Position numbers and translations under genes: made by a program. Below, in pieces: positions 10,701 to 20,311 of a DNA stretch of 64,000 nt; the stretch's first letter is position 1; each line of letters opens with the position of its first letter. The notes beneath the pieces are model-generated. The model had not been told where the DNA came from and did no database searches. It saw only the letters and a list, made by a program, of their open reading frames with translations. Source of the stretch: Closterium sp. NIES-65 (Eukaryota; Streptophyta; Zygnematophyceae; Desmidiales; Closteriaceae); contig CANXME010002559.1 of assembly GCA_948144175.1 (NCBI GenBank), forward strand, positions 806,001 to 870,000, in the 5' to 3' direction.

Positions 10701-12257
10701 ATGCATGAGGGTTACATGCCTGAAGGTCACCCACTAGGGGTTAGTGGGTATAACATAGGAGATTTGAGTGCTGGTGGTGGGTTTGGTGGGAGAGGCGTTG
10801 GTGGTGTGAGTGGTGCTGTTGGTGTGAGTGGTGCTGCTGGTGTGAGTGGTGCTGCTGGTGTGAGTGGCTTGGCAGGTGGGAGGAGGGTGGAATCACGGGC
10901 GCATGCAAGGGAAAGGGCTCGTACTCGTGCTGCTGCAGGGGCAACAGGAGCCTCTGCTGCTGCTGCTGGCACAGCCACCGCTGTTTCTTCTGCTCCTGCT
11001 CGTGCTCCTGCTGTTGCGCCTGCTCCTGCTCCTGCTCCTGTTTCTGCTCCTGCTCCTGTTTCGGCTCCTGCTCTTGCTCCTTCTCCTGCTCCTGTCCCTT
11101 CTTCTGCACCTCCTGCTGCAGCACCCCCACCAGCACCACCACCAGCTCAAGTATCAGACGCACCAATTTCACGTCCTCATGCCATCAGGTCACCTGCCAC
11201 ATCTGCCCTGGGTTCCAAGGCGGATACACCTCTCCTTGCCCTTCCCCAGGCTCGCCAGTACCATCAGCAGCAGCAGCCGCAGCAGCAGCGGCGGCCGCAG
11301 CACTATGAGCAGAATGAGCAGCATGAGCAACAATACCAGAATCAGCAGCCAATGCACCCTCCCCCACTGCTTACCCCGCGCCCTCCTCCTCCGCTCGCCC
11401 CTGCCTCGCCCGCTCATGCAGCTGTTTCCACCCACCCAAGTCCTCCTTATGCTGAAGCTGTTGCTGCTGCTGGTGACGGTGCCCGTGGCCCTCCAGCTGC
11501 TGCTGCTACTGCTGCTTCTGCTGTGGCCGCTGCTTCGGTTGCTGCTGTTCCGACCGCTGCTGCTGGTGCCGGTGCCATGGGTGGTGGTATTGCAGTCTCT
11601 ACAGCAGCTTTTTTGAATGACAGCGTTGATGGTACCCGATGGGGTATGCACTCTCATGCTGCGGCTGCGGTACCTGGGAGTGGTGACGTTTCTCCTCGGG
11701 AGTTGGCTTTCGGCTTCCCACAGTTCAACAACATGCCTTTCCAAGGCCACCATGGCTTGCCGCTCCCACACCCACATGACATGCCACACCACATGCCGCA
11801 CCCGCATGACATGCAAAACCAGCATGGCTTGCCGCAACCCCATGACATGCCACGTGACGCACCAGTTGACTCACGCCATGCCACATTTCATGACATGCAC
11901 TTGCACTCGCAAATGCCCATGCCCACACACATGCCCATGCACATGCCCGCAAACATGCCCACGCAGGTGCCCATGCACATGCCTGCACACATGCCCATGT
12001 CGCCTATAGAGCATCGCTTCAGCCTGTCTGACCTCTACCATGACCACTCATCTTCGCCCTCTCATGAATTTCCATTCCATGACCATGACATGCACAGGGA
12101 TTCTTTGCATGGGCACTCGTTGGATGGCCATGACCATGAACATGACATGCATGAGCATTCACTACGTGGCCATGACCATGGCCATAACCACGACATGCAC
12201 AACATGCATGGTGGTAATGGAACACGTTGCATGCATGACACACATGATTTAGCATGA
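7800..12257 (+). CDS. Giant class II TCP transcription factor with an R-domain-like helix and a His/Met-rich tail
   Basis: A single open frame of about 1,485 codons from the first in-frame ATG (7800, A at -3); the frame is open a further 60 bases upstream but without an ATG. Residues about 306-367 are a TCP basic helix-loop-helix domain: [28 protein letters not shown]. The uninterrupted basic region is class II type and closest to the CIN group. Residues about 1031-1045 ([15 protein letters not shown]) resemble the arginine-rich R domain of CYC/TB1-type class II proteins. The rest is low complexity: Q-rich (about 90-150), G/E-rich, long Ala/Pro/Ser tracts, and G-Y-M repeats near 980. The tail (about 1309-1485) is built of H-D-M, M-P-x-H-M and H-D-H units. 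Known TCPs are usually 250-600 residues. It should be a nuclear DNA-binding regulator; its targets cannot be read from sequence. Confidence 0.86.
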   Translation: MSVPPEPSSASSSSSTSPASMSTSATAAATSWKSEMDAAGFSPIAPGRKDSTTATNARETTIVREGALRANSSSRGLAGQMEERKRQEREAEALQQRLLQQQQQQQQQRQQRQQEHLEQQSEEQKQQEVQEQKEERWSLPREFHKTQGLATWHGAGIGKSLEREGGEEEWGEWGDEEGGAQGEGELHHGERTRARGGRRGSSGGGRGGGRGKGGGGASGVRGEGGCGSEEGGNGKRQKYASTSHWEGTGGAGEGAEREVAVASLGGGEGAGEEDGAGAKSATASAIRTSSSAGRASMLGPAAALARDRHSKVPTARGMRDRRVRLSAPAATSFYDVQDRLGADTPSAALEWLLYHAQHAIARLPKQPARSGGPGSAGGPEGVAGLGVEEATAVGIRAGVDVIGFGGTRISSAAAAAGTLPASAASEAHYSEDKAVIPKLPLPPLSHATPRGIGISSSSTYRGGYSSILPYSTFPPPDPASATAAAAATAAAGYPTAVASEAVPLNDRATPHYPTAPASAAAAAAAAAALTGYGSPLYPSAPGPAGYGAYAMPLPFFGDSAAFGLSARGGLPAGAAGAFGGGGAGAGAGAEGRAARFESRRYLYGYLPAGHLPTSYFPGVIYPNVYSGNRPSSLPGLAGMAFRGAQPPPPPPPPGVSDRVGGPGESGRVGGMEGRGGGGRGGVSLGGEEGGRGRGVEEGGKVGKAKAALGAFYEAPEGKAGEGQGQHHSQSAPHPPGSAASLSPPAPAGAATPAPALAPAPAPAPAPPAVVPAAPLAVPVTAAPSRPPPPPASPASASAASASAASTTAAAAASAAVAAAVSSFPRPAPVATAPHLSLLPPPPPPVPSFPKAAGISPAPLLSLPPTSIPLAPLTLPPRFPWDEEFSLLSSRGGINAPGAPSDEPSGAPSVAPGGLPDVPGALAVSRPERFSPGGIAGVSRGGCGAEGYSVTGYTPGGYMSQGYMSHGYMHEGYMPEGHPLGVSGYNIGDLSAGGGFGGRGVGGVSGAVGVSGAAGVSGAAGVSGLAGGRRVESRAHARERARTRAAAGATGASAAAAGTATAVSSAPARAPAVAPAPAPAPVSAPAPVSAPALAPSPAPVPSSAPPAAAPPPAPPPAQVSDAPISRPHAIRSPATSALGSKADTPLLALPQARQYHQQQQPQQQRRPQHYEQNEQHEQQYQNQQPMHPPPLLTPRPPPPLAPASPAHAAVSTHPSPPYAEAVAAAGDGARGPPAAAATAASAVAAASVAAVPTAAAGAGAMGGGIAVSTAAFLNDSVDGTRWGMHSHAAAAVPGSGDVSPRELAFGFPQFNNMPFQGHHGLPLPHPHDMPHHMPHPHDMQNQHGLPQPHDMPRDAPVDSRHATFHDMHLHSQMPMPTHMPMHMPANMPTQVPMHMPAHMPMSPIEHRFSLSDLYHDHSSSPSHEFPFHDHDMHRDSLHGHSLDGHDHEHDMHEHSLRGHDHGHNHDMHNMHGGNGTRCMHDTHDLA

Positions 12258-14328
12258 CAAGCATGGCATACATTAGGTGCGTGGCAGACATGTGCATAGT
12301 GCGCACATATGACATGCATGGCTCACATGATGTGTCATACATGATGGTTATCACTTCGATGGCTCATCTGACGACATGCCATGATGCCATGTACTGGTAC
12401 GGGCAAGTGTTGAGGCGTAGTATGGGGTGTGGGCGTGATATTGGAAGTCTTCCTTGCTTTTCTTTCTTCTCCTCCCTTCTTGTCACAGCATAGGATGTTG
12501 ACACAGATGTACTGGTACTGTAGTTTCGTGCGGGGAGAATGGAGGGTGGTGGTTTTATGGAGACAGATGTGATATTACTGTATATAGTAAATGCGAGTTT
12601 AGCATCTACTGCAGCTGCTTAGAGTTTGTCACATCACAATATGCAGATTTTCATCCGTGTTATGTGAAATCGTACATAGCTTCAAATTGCCATGTATGGG
12701 CTGTGTTACACTCCTGTTGTTCTCACTTAATTTTTCTTGAAGGATGCAACTAAACCATAGCGGTGTATTCATCCACAGCCGTAACTGATTAGTCCGCACT
12801 TTCACTTGTCCGTTGGCTGGGGTCGAGGGTCCACTCCAATCGCGTATGACGCGTGGAAAGGATGCTTGTGGCTTTTCAATTCCACCCAATGGTCGTGAGC
12901 GGTGCCCTACATTTCAGGGAAAACGTTGCGCGTGCGGCGCGTCCCGCGCGGCCTGCGCAGCCTTCCGGGAATCTCTGAGGCTCCAGCCAATTTGGTGGCT
13001 ACTCTCTCTCGGAATCTCTGTTGCGGAACTGAAATGTTCTCTTTCATCGAGCTAAACGTTTCTCTTTGGTAACGCTTTTCTTGATTTTGCCTTTGAGGCT
13101 TGTTTTGATTGGTTGGTCGAAGGGTATCTCCGCTCCAGAGCACCTAGACTTTTCAAAGCGGCAGAATCTAGGGTGCAGCCAAACGGCTTTATCGAGGTCA
13201 TTCTCACCAGCATTCGTCCTTCGATTGTTTCCGTTGATGGCTCTTGGGCCCTCCAAGTGTCAGTGGCTTGTTCCTACTTTTCGTGTTGTCAAGAACTCCA
13301 TACTGGTTCGGTGTTTGTCAAGCGTTGTCTAAAAGAGTCACTGCGGAAACCGTTTGCGAAAGTCGACTCGAAGCCACTCTCCAGGCACCCTTCTGAACTC
13401 ACGATTATCCGGAGACCAAGGTTCCTGTTTCTCGACAGTTCCATTGTATATACTGAAAAGAGACTTATCGTCACGACTCACGAGTCGCTTTTACCAGACG
13501 AAGAAGCAGACTATGGCGGACGCACAGGGAGTGAGCATGCTATGTATGCACATGGACGATCGACTTGCTCCCTCCTCTCCGCGGAGCTGTCATGGTGGGG
13601 ACCTGAATCTGAGCCGTTCAGGGGCTTCAGCCGAGGTAGAAAGCTCAGCTTTGAACCCTACGTGGCGTATTCTGCTGAGCAAGCGTATCTCATGCAAGGT
13701 GTTCAAGACATGTGAAAATGGACTGGGAGTGGGTTCTACAGACGGGTCATCGTCATAACAACTACGTAGTCTATTGAGAGGAGCTGTATTGGTGGGATGT
13801 GGAGTGTCTATACATCTTCTATAAGCGTGTACATAATCTAAGGTGTGGTCTTGTCTGGTTAGTGCTGTATCATGATAGCTATGGGCCAGAAGGTTGTAAC
13901 ACAAAGCTTGCTGCATCTCAGATCATTACATAGTGGTAGCATGCTCACTAGGAGCTCAACTCTACATGGGCAAGACTTGCACCAACCAAGATTCTCACAC
14001 ACATGCACACACTCACTCACATACGGTACTGAGCACGTACAAAGTATACGATACCCAATACATACTAGCTTACATAGGACGCATGACAGGGTTGTGAAAT
14101 CTGAGAGACTGGTTGACTGGTTGGCCGGTGTGTGACATTAGCTGGGAGGCTTGTATGATAGAATGTGTGACCAATGCCTGCTGGGGTGTAGAGTGCATGG
14201 CAATTGGTGGATGGCTGGTGGTGTGTCTGACAATTGGTGGATGGGTGTTGGGATGAGTGACAGTCGGTGGACAAGAACTGTGCAATGTGTGACGAATGGA
14301 GGCCGGGACGTGGTATTGTGGTGACAGG
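12258..14328. other. 3' flank of the TCP gene, no further gene recognised
   Basis: Directly after the TCP stop the DNA keeps the CATGACATGC texture of the tail for about 130 bp, then becomes AT-richer (to about 12800), consistent with a 3' untranslated region. Overlapping open frames at 13113-13758 have no recognisable domain and no consistent splice signals. From about 14090 the sequence becomes a degenerate GTGTGACAATTGGTGGATGG-type repeat up to the element E insertion. Confidence 0.45.
14090..14328. repeat. Degenerate minisatellite, left half, split by element E
   Basis: Imperfect units built on TGTGACAATTGGTGGATGG. Units of the same character (TGGAATGTGTGACGATTGG) continue at 27755-28010 on the far side of element E, so the array was one block before E inserted. 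Confidence 0.6.
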
Positions 14329-14731
14329 TGTTGGGCTGAGAATTTCAGCCTTAGGATCTTTGCAGAGAACAGGCTAATAGGTGCTAGAGTAGCACAGCGG
14401 AAGTCTTTGAGTGAATGTACTTGTGCTGGTATGTGAGAACAAGTAATTGATTAAAGCAAAGAGCATACAGGAATATATAGAAAAGGATAGATTACAGGAA
14501 GCGGTTATGTTTTATCGAGACGCGTAACGCTTCGACTATCGAGGCGGTTACTGTTCACTGAAGCGTCGCTTGCTGTTACGTAACCTCCAGGCGGTTACAA
14601 CTCGCAACCTCCAGTTGCGGTTGGATGTGGTACGCGCCTTTTCGACTTCATACTCCTTTTGTTGTGCTTCAGTATCGGGTGAGGTTCGATACTACAGAAA
14701 CGTACTAAGTCATGCATTTATATTCCCAACA
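14329..14731 (-). repeat. 3' LTR of element E (left copy, 403 bp)
   Basis: Plus-strand ends are TGTTGGGCTGAG and TATTCCCAACA. Pairs with 27347-27749. The final 22 bases of the pol frame (stop at 14710-14712) fall inside this LTR. Confidence 0.93.
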
Positions 14732-17700
14732 CTCCCCTTCGTTTCTGGAGTGTCGACGTGGTCAGCTTCGGTGACGTGGCCCAATCCGGTGAGCAGCATG
14801 CAGTACTCGAATTTCCCCTTTGGCAGCTTCTTGGTGAGATAATCTGCTGTCATCTCAGTGGTCGGGCAGTAGTCCAGCTGGAGTTTTCCCTTCTCAATTT
14901 CGTCTTTCACGAAGAAGTATCGCAGTGCGATATGCTTGGTCCTGTTGGCGAAACCATTCTTGTTCGCGATCCGTATCGCGGACTGGTTGTCGCAGAAAAG
15001 CGAGAAGCTGGGTACTTTCGCAATTTTCGCTTCTTCCAGCAGTTCGCGCAGGTAGAGACCTTCCTTGGTAGCGGTGCAAAGAGCAATATACTCTGCTTCA
15101 GCAGATGATAGTGCGACGAGTTCCTGCTTACTTGATTGCCAGGAGATAGTTCCGACGGGCTCGAGACGGTAGACGTAGCCGGTGCGGGAGCGACGATCGA
15201 CACGATCAGCAGCGTGATCAGCGTCGACGTAGCCGAGTAGTTTTAGGTCATTCGTTGCGCTCTTGTGATACGTTAGGCCAACTGTTGGCGTCGAGATGAA
15301 GTAGAGAAGAGCACGGTTGAGTTCCTTGAGGTGACGTTCTTCTGGGCGCTTGAGGTATGTCGCTAGCTGGCTGGCGCTGTAGGATAAGTCCGGTCGGCAC
15401 GTAACGGCGGCAAAGAGTAGGCACCCCAGTTTCTGTTGATATTCCTGGATTCCGGCAGACGGCAGTAGGTTGGTTTCTTCGGTTGGGTCGGGCGATAGGT
15501 GACTGTAGGGTGTTGCGACGTGCGTCGGTGTGATGCAGAAGCGTTCGGCGATAGTGCTTGCGTATTTTGAGGCGCTGAGACGAATGGCGTTGTCTTCGTC
15601 GAGGATGTTGAGCCCTAGGTACTGCGTGACGTTGGGTGAGACTGTGAGGGAGAGATCTGTCTGAAGTTCCTTCTCGAACCAGGTGACGATGGTGATAGTT
15701 GACCCGATGTAAAGTAGATCGTCGACGTAGACGATTAACAGGACGTAGTCGTTGTCGTGAGTGAGGCGATACATGCCCTGGTCATGGGGCAGTTGGTTGA
15801 ATCCGATGCGTTTGAGTCGTGCGTGCAGGTACTGCTGCCAGAGTCGCGGTGCCTGCTTAATTCCGTACAGTGATTTAAGTAATTGGCAGACGAGGGAAGG
15901 GTCGTCGACGAACCCGTGGGGCTGTTCGACGAAGATTTCAGCGTCGACTGGGGCGTACAGAAAAGCGTTGGCGACGTCAATTTGTCGGAGTGGGCGGCGA
16001 CGTGAGGCGGCGATGGCGAGGAGAATGCGTAGGGAGGTGTGTCGACTGACTGGTGCAAAGGTTTCAGTGAAGTCGCGACCATACTCTTGGTCGAATCCAC
16101 GGACGACCCATCGAGCTTTAAATCGTTCGATGGTTCCGTCGGAGTTGGTTTTGATCCGGAATACCCATTTTCCGGAGAGGATGGGTCTGTCTTGTGCGAG
16201 TGATGCAGGGACGATCTTCCAGGTGTTGCGGTCTGAAAGAGCTTTTAACTCCTTTTCCATGGCTTCGCGCCATTTTTCTTTGTGTTCCCCCCCCAGAGCC
16301 TGCTTGACAGAGCGAGGCTCTTCAGGTGGCGTCGAAGTCCCGTGCACTGCAGCGACGAGTCCCAGGACTTGGAGCCCGCTGGGTGTGTGACGGTTCAGCA
16401 TGGGATCCTCGGGATAGACTGCTTCGTCTCCCGCTTCAGGATCAGGTGCGAATCCGGGGCCGTATCGTTCTGAAATGTCGGTGTTGACGGGTTGGGGTGT
16501 TACGTAACCAGTATCGGCGAAATGGTAGTAGACGTCGGCATTGTTGCTGTCGCGAGGATTTTCCTCGTCCATGGGGATTGGGACGGAGCAGTAGGGAAGG
16601 GGTCCAGCAGCTTCTGAGGCGTTGTCGACGTTTTCTTCTTCCCAGTCAGTAGCGTCGGAGGGTGAAACGAAGGCTCGGGAGCCAGAAAATCCGCCGGTGG
16701 GGTCGACGTGGCGTGCGATGTTGTCCAGGTAATGGTTGAGGGTGAGTCGCTCGTAGAAGATAACGTCACGTGCTGCTACTGTTTCCTTTGTGTGGACGTC
16801 GAAGATTCGCCAGGCTTCGTAATGTTTTGCCAGCCCGAGGTGTAGACCCCACTGTGCCCGTTGCGAAAATCTCCCTGCGCGTGCAGTGTGTGGGCGGTAC
16901 TGTACCATACACCCAAAAACTCTTAACATTTTTGTGTTGCCCAGCTTCCTAGTCCACAACAGGTGCGGAGATGTGTTGTTGGGCAGTGACGACGAGGACA
17001 ACAAGTTGTGCAGGAGGACAGCGTTGTCCATCGCTGCTGGCCATTCTGAGTTGGGCAGTCGAGTTCCACGTAGCAGCTTTCGCATGGTTGTCTGCAGGGT
17101 CCTGTTCATCCTTTCTGCCACACCCTGCTGTTGGTGAGCGTAAGGAAGAGAGATGAGGCGTTTGATGCCTCTTTCTGCCAAGAACTGCGTGAAGTGGTTG
17201 GACTGGTACTCCTTTGCGCCATCTGACTGAAAACTCTTCAGTTTCGCTCCCGACTCTCTTTCAGCTACAGGTAGCCAGGCTGTGAAGGCTTCTAGAGCCA
17301 TGTCTCGTGACGGTAAGTTGACGTGCCAGACATATCGCGTTGCGGCGTCGATGAAGGTGATGACGTAGTTTAAATCTGCACGTCCTTCAGTTCGAGGTAT
17401 GTAGAGGATGTCGCTGTAGACTTTCTCGAGAGGTTGATAAACTGGGGCGCTCGGGTTGTGATGTGACGGGAACGGTTGGTGAGGCAGATCTGCTTCCGGG
17501 CAGATGAAGCAAGTACCGCGTGGTCGTTCGAGTTCACGTCCGTTGGGAAGCAGTAGGGCGTTCTTGTCTAACACTCCGGCTCGTATTGTGTTGTAAAGCG
17601 TTTTGTTTCCAGGATGTCCAAGGCGTTGATGCCAGATGTCTTCGGAGGCGCTGTGACCGACGGAGCGTTGATAGAAGTCTGCGTTGGCGAAGAAGGCGGC

Positions 17701-18615
17701 GTGTGTTGCTGCACTTCGATGAACGGCGCGTGGTACTGGCGTTAACTGTTGGGCGGCTGTTGGTGGCATGTCGATGATGAGAGGTTGTGGCGCGATGGAG
17801 GGACCGGGCTGTGGAGTTTCGGGAGGTTGTTCCGCGACGACGGTTGGTTCTTCAACTGCAGGTTCGGGGGTTGTTGGTGCTATGACTGGTGCAGTTGTTG
17901 TTTCGATGACGGGTGTTGACTCAGGTGTTGTTTGTGTTGCTTGTGTTTGCAGGACGGCAAGCGCGTTGGTACGTTCAGCTTCGGGAATGGTACGAGAGTA
18001 CCAGAAGCCTTCAGGACTGAAGTTCGGGTCGAGGTCTGGCGTATGCGTCCAGGGTGCGAGAGCGACTATGCCGTCGCTGTCGGCGGTGCCTTTGTCGGGG
18101 ACGAAATCGAGGACGAACACGTCGTCTTGTTGGATTGCACGGCCGATGAAGACCCCTCCCTTTCCGTGGTAAAGGCGGATTTCCAGGGCGTCGGAGTCGC
18201 ACTCCAGGTGAACACCTTTCGACATGAGTTGGCTGACGCTCAGTAAGTTGAAGCCGAGGCTGTCGACGACGAGTACCTTGTTTAGTTGAAGAATCACGTT
18301 TGTTTCGTTTGACTGAAGCTCCACAACTCCTTGTTTGTTGGTGCGCAGGTTTTCGTTGTTGGCGACGGCGATGATGACGTCTCGCGGAAGGCGTCGTTCG
18401 CGCTGAAGAAATCGTGATGAGGAGCACATGTGATGACCACAGCAGCTATCGAGGAACCATGTGTCCGGTCCGGTGGGTGCTCTGTTCGCGATGGCGGCGT
18501 ACGTTGGATTCACGTTAAGAGACGACGGTGGTGGTGACGGTTGCTCATCAGGACTGTAAGTCGGTGGTGAGCCGGTAATACACGAGTCGATGTTTGACTC
18601 TGTTGTTCGTGTCAT
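14710..18615 (-). CDS. Element E Pol polyprotein (protease, integrase, reverse transcriptase, RNase H)
   Basis: An open frame of 1,301 residues counted from the Met at 18615; the same frame continues upstream to the gag stop at 18772, so the Met may not be the true start. Protease near residue 54 (W-F-L-D-S-C-C-G-H-H-M) has Cys where D-S-G is expected. The GAG-pre-integrase motif is I-W-H-Q-R-L-G-H-P with C-x2-C downstream. The integrase D-D-E region lies near residues 400, 465 and 497 (A-H-Q-Q-Q-G-V-A-E-R). The reverse transcriptase Y-V-D-D is near 963, and RNase H holds A-L-S-S-A-E-A-E-Y and D-N-Q-S-A-I. No nonsense codon or frameshift is seen within it. It acts in cytoplasmic virus-like particles and, through integrase, in the nucleus. 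The C-terminus (G-S-V-G-N-I-N-A) is encoded by the 3' LTR. Confidence 0.92.
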   Translation of the reverse strand: MTRTTESNIDSCITGSPPTYSPDEQPSPPPSSLNVNPTYAAIANRAPTGPDTWFLDSCCGHHMCSSSRFLQRERRLPRDVIIAVANNENLRTNKQGVVELQSNETNVILQLNKVLVVDSLGFNLLSVSQLMSKGVHLECDSDALEIRLYHGKGGVFIGRAIQQDDVFVLDFVPDKGTADSDGIVALAPWTHTPDLDPNFSPEGFWYSRTIPEAERTNALAVLQTQATQTTPESTPVIETTTAPVIAPTTPEPAVEEPTVVAEQPPETPQPGPSIAPQPLIIDMPPTAAQQLTPVPRAVHRSAATHAAFFANADFYQRSVGHSASEDIWHQRLGHPGNKTLYNTIRAGVLDKNALLLPNGRELERPRGTCFICPEADLPHQPFPSHHNPSAPVYQPLEKVYSDILYIPRTEGRADLNYVITFIDAATRYVWHVNLPSRDMALEAFTAWLPVAERESGAKLKSFQSDGAKEYQSNHFTQFLAERGIKRLISLPYAHQQQGVAERMNRTLQTTMRKLLRGTRLPNSEWPAAMDNAVLLHNLLSSSSLPNNTSPHLLWTRKLGNTKMLRVFGCMVQYRPHTARAGRFSQRAQWGLHLGLAKHYEAWRIFDVHTKETVAARDVIFYERLTLNHYLDNIARHVDPTGGFSGSRAFVSPSDATDWEEENVDNASEAAGPLPYCSVPIPMDEENPRDSNNADVYYHFADTGYVTPQPVNTDISERYGPGFAPDPEAGDEAVYPEDPMLNRHTPSGLQVLGLVAAVHGTSTPPEEPRSVKQALGGEHKEKWREAMEKELKALSDRNTWKIVPASLAQDRPILSGKWVFRIKTNSDGTIERFKARWVVRGFDQEYGRDFTETFAPVSRHTSLRILLAIAASRRRPLRQIDVANAFLYAPVDAEIFVEQPHGFVDDPSLVCQLLKSLYGIKQAPRLWQQYLHARLKRIGFNQLPHDQGMYRLTHDNDYVLLIVYVDDLLYIGSTITIVTWFEKELQTDLSLTVSPNVTQYLGLNILDEDNAIRLSASKYASTIAERFCITPTHVATPYSHLSPDPTEETNLLPSAGIQEYQQKLGCLLFAAVTCRPDLSYSASQLATYLKRPEERHLKELNRALLYFISTPTVGLTYHKSATNDLKLLGYVDADHAADRVDRRSRTGYVYRLEPVGTISWQSSKQELVALSSAEAEYIALCTATKEGLYLRELLEEAKIAKVPSFSLFCDNQSAIRIANKNGFANRTKHIALRYFFVKDEIEKGKLQLDYCPTTEMTADYLTKKLPKGKFEYCMLLTGLGHVTEADHVDTPETKGSVGNINA

Positions 18616-19371
18616 GGCAACGATTCTTGATGTCTGTGCAGGTCCCGAAGTTGAAGTTGACGGTCGCGTTGAAGCAGTCGTTGAGGCGGTAGCGGGTCGT
18701 TGTTGAGTTGACGCGATGTGGGGAGGCGCGGGTCGCAGAGGACGAGAGAGTGGTGCTGGTTGCCGTTGTTGCTAAGGGCAGTTGAAGCGTGTGTGTCCTG
18801 AAGTCCGACACAGATGACAATAAGGAGGTACGTGTCCTCGGTTTTGGTAACGTAGCTGTCGTCGATTGGTGTAAAGAACAACTGGTTGATGATGCCTTTT
18901 GTTGTTGCGTTCTTCGAACAGGTCCATTTCCTGCTGCTCGGCGTGAAGTTCGGCGCAGAGATGCATTTCGGAGAGTCGACCGTGAGCGTGAAGAAGTGAA
19001 CGGGTGGTACGCCATTGAGGTCCAAGGCCGGCAAGAACGACGGTTACGAAGGCTTCTTCAGATAAGTTTCCTCCGCAGCGAATAAGTCTGTCGCGTAGTC
19101 CTTGACAGCGACTGATGTAAGGCATGGCCTTTTCGCCAGGTTGCATTTGAACTGTTGTCAATTGTGCCATGAGTCGGCTTTGTGTAATGCTGTCGGATGC
19201 TTGATGAATGCTTCGCAGATGTTGATAGGCGAGTTCCGCGGAGTTTGCGTAGTTCCGGTAGGCGCGGATGCTTTGTTGTTCGTTCGGCGACAAGTTTCGA
19301 AGGAGAACGGTGTAAGCCATCAAGGAGTGATACGTATAATTTTCTTTGTCTTTGTCTTCGCCGTTATGTGG

Positions 19372-19482
19372 TGTCAAATGTTGTAGCCTGTAGTGAGGTT
19401 TGTCTTAGGGGGTACAGAAGTTAGGGTTTGTTATATGTACCCCAACCAACATCAATGGCACCATCCATTCCTCATTTTGACA
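19372..19482 (+). repeat. 5' LTR of element G (111 bp)
   Basis: Starts TGTCAAATGTTG, ends CATTTTGACA. No difference from the 3' copy was found by eye. This is extremely short for the LTR of a gag-pol-encoding element. Confidence 0.95.
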
Positions 19483-20311
19483 TGGTATCAGCTAGGTTAG
19501 GATCCTGTGGGATCCCGTTCCTCCGTTCTCCGTTCGTACCTCCCGAGCCTGATCCTACCTCTCGTTCGTACCAGTTTTGTTGTTACCGCGCCTAGTACCG
19601 AGCATAGCGCCATCTCCCCCGTCGCGTCACGCCCGTTCCCCCCCGTCGCGTCGCGCCCGTTCCCCCCGTCGCGTCGCGCCCGTTCCCCTCGTCGCGTCGC
19701 GCCCGTTCCCCCCGTCGCGTCGCGCCCGTTCCCCCCCGTCGCGTCGCGCCCGTTCCCCCCGTCGCGTCGCGCCCGCCTGTTACCCCCCCCGTCCCGTCGC
19801 CCTGTCCCGTCGCGTCGCCCTGCCCTGTCCCGTCGCCCTGTCCCGTCGCCCTGTCCCGTCGCGTCGCCCTGCCCTGTCCCGTCGCCCTGTCCCGTCGCGT
19901 CGCCCTACCCCGTCACGTCGCCCTGCCCTGTCCCGTCGCCCTGCTCCGTCGCGCCGCCCTGCCCCGTCGCGTCGCCCTGTCCCGTCGCGTCGCCCTGCCC
20001 CGTCGCGTCGCTCCCGCCCTTTCCCCCGTCGCGTCGCCCTCCCTAGGCCCTGGCCCGTCGCCCTCCCTAGGCCCTGGCCCGTCGCCCTCCCTAGGCCCTG
20101 GCCCGTCGCCCTCCCTAGGCCCTGGCCCGTCGCCCTCCCTAGGCTCTGGCCCGTCGCCCTCCTTAGGCTCTGGCCCGTCGCCCTACCCTAGGCCCTGGCC
20201 CGTTGCCCTACCCTACGTCTTGGCCCGTCGCCCTAGCCCGCTCTTCCGCTGCGACTGAGTCCTCTTCCCCCCCGGTTGTTACTCGCCTGTTCGTTCGCGT
20301 TCGTTCTCACT
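19483..20311 (+). repeat. Leader of element G: primer-binding site and GC-rich minisatellites
   Basis: The primer-binding site TGGTATCAGCTAGGTTAG (19483-19500) matches the 3' end of initiator tRNA-Met over its first nine or more bases. From about 19615 the leader is an array of CCCCGTCGCGTCGCGCCCGTT units, then GTCCCGTCGCCCTGCC variants, then (20035-20240) 24-bp units of the form CCTAGGCCCTGGCCCGTCGC. Frames through it are repeat translations, not genes. Confidence 0.85.

Noticed and set aside
7987-12354. Many long antisense and alternative-frame ORFs across the TCP gene
   Set aside because: Products of CTG/CTC/GGA repeats (poly-Leu, poly-Gln, poly-Arg); the frame with the TCP domain is the only one with conserved motifs.
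13113-13758. Possible small gene after TCP
   Set aside because: Two overlapping frames, no homology recognised, no splice or poly(A) signal that favours either.
19507-20191. Pro/Arg-rich ORFs in the element G leader
   Set aside because: Pure translations of the GTCGCG minisatellite.
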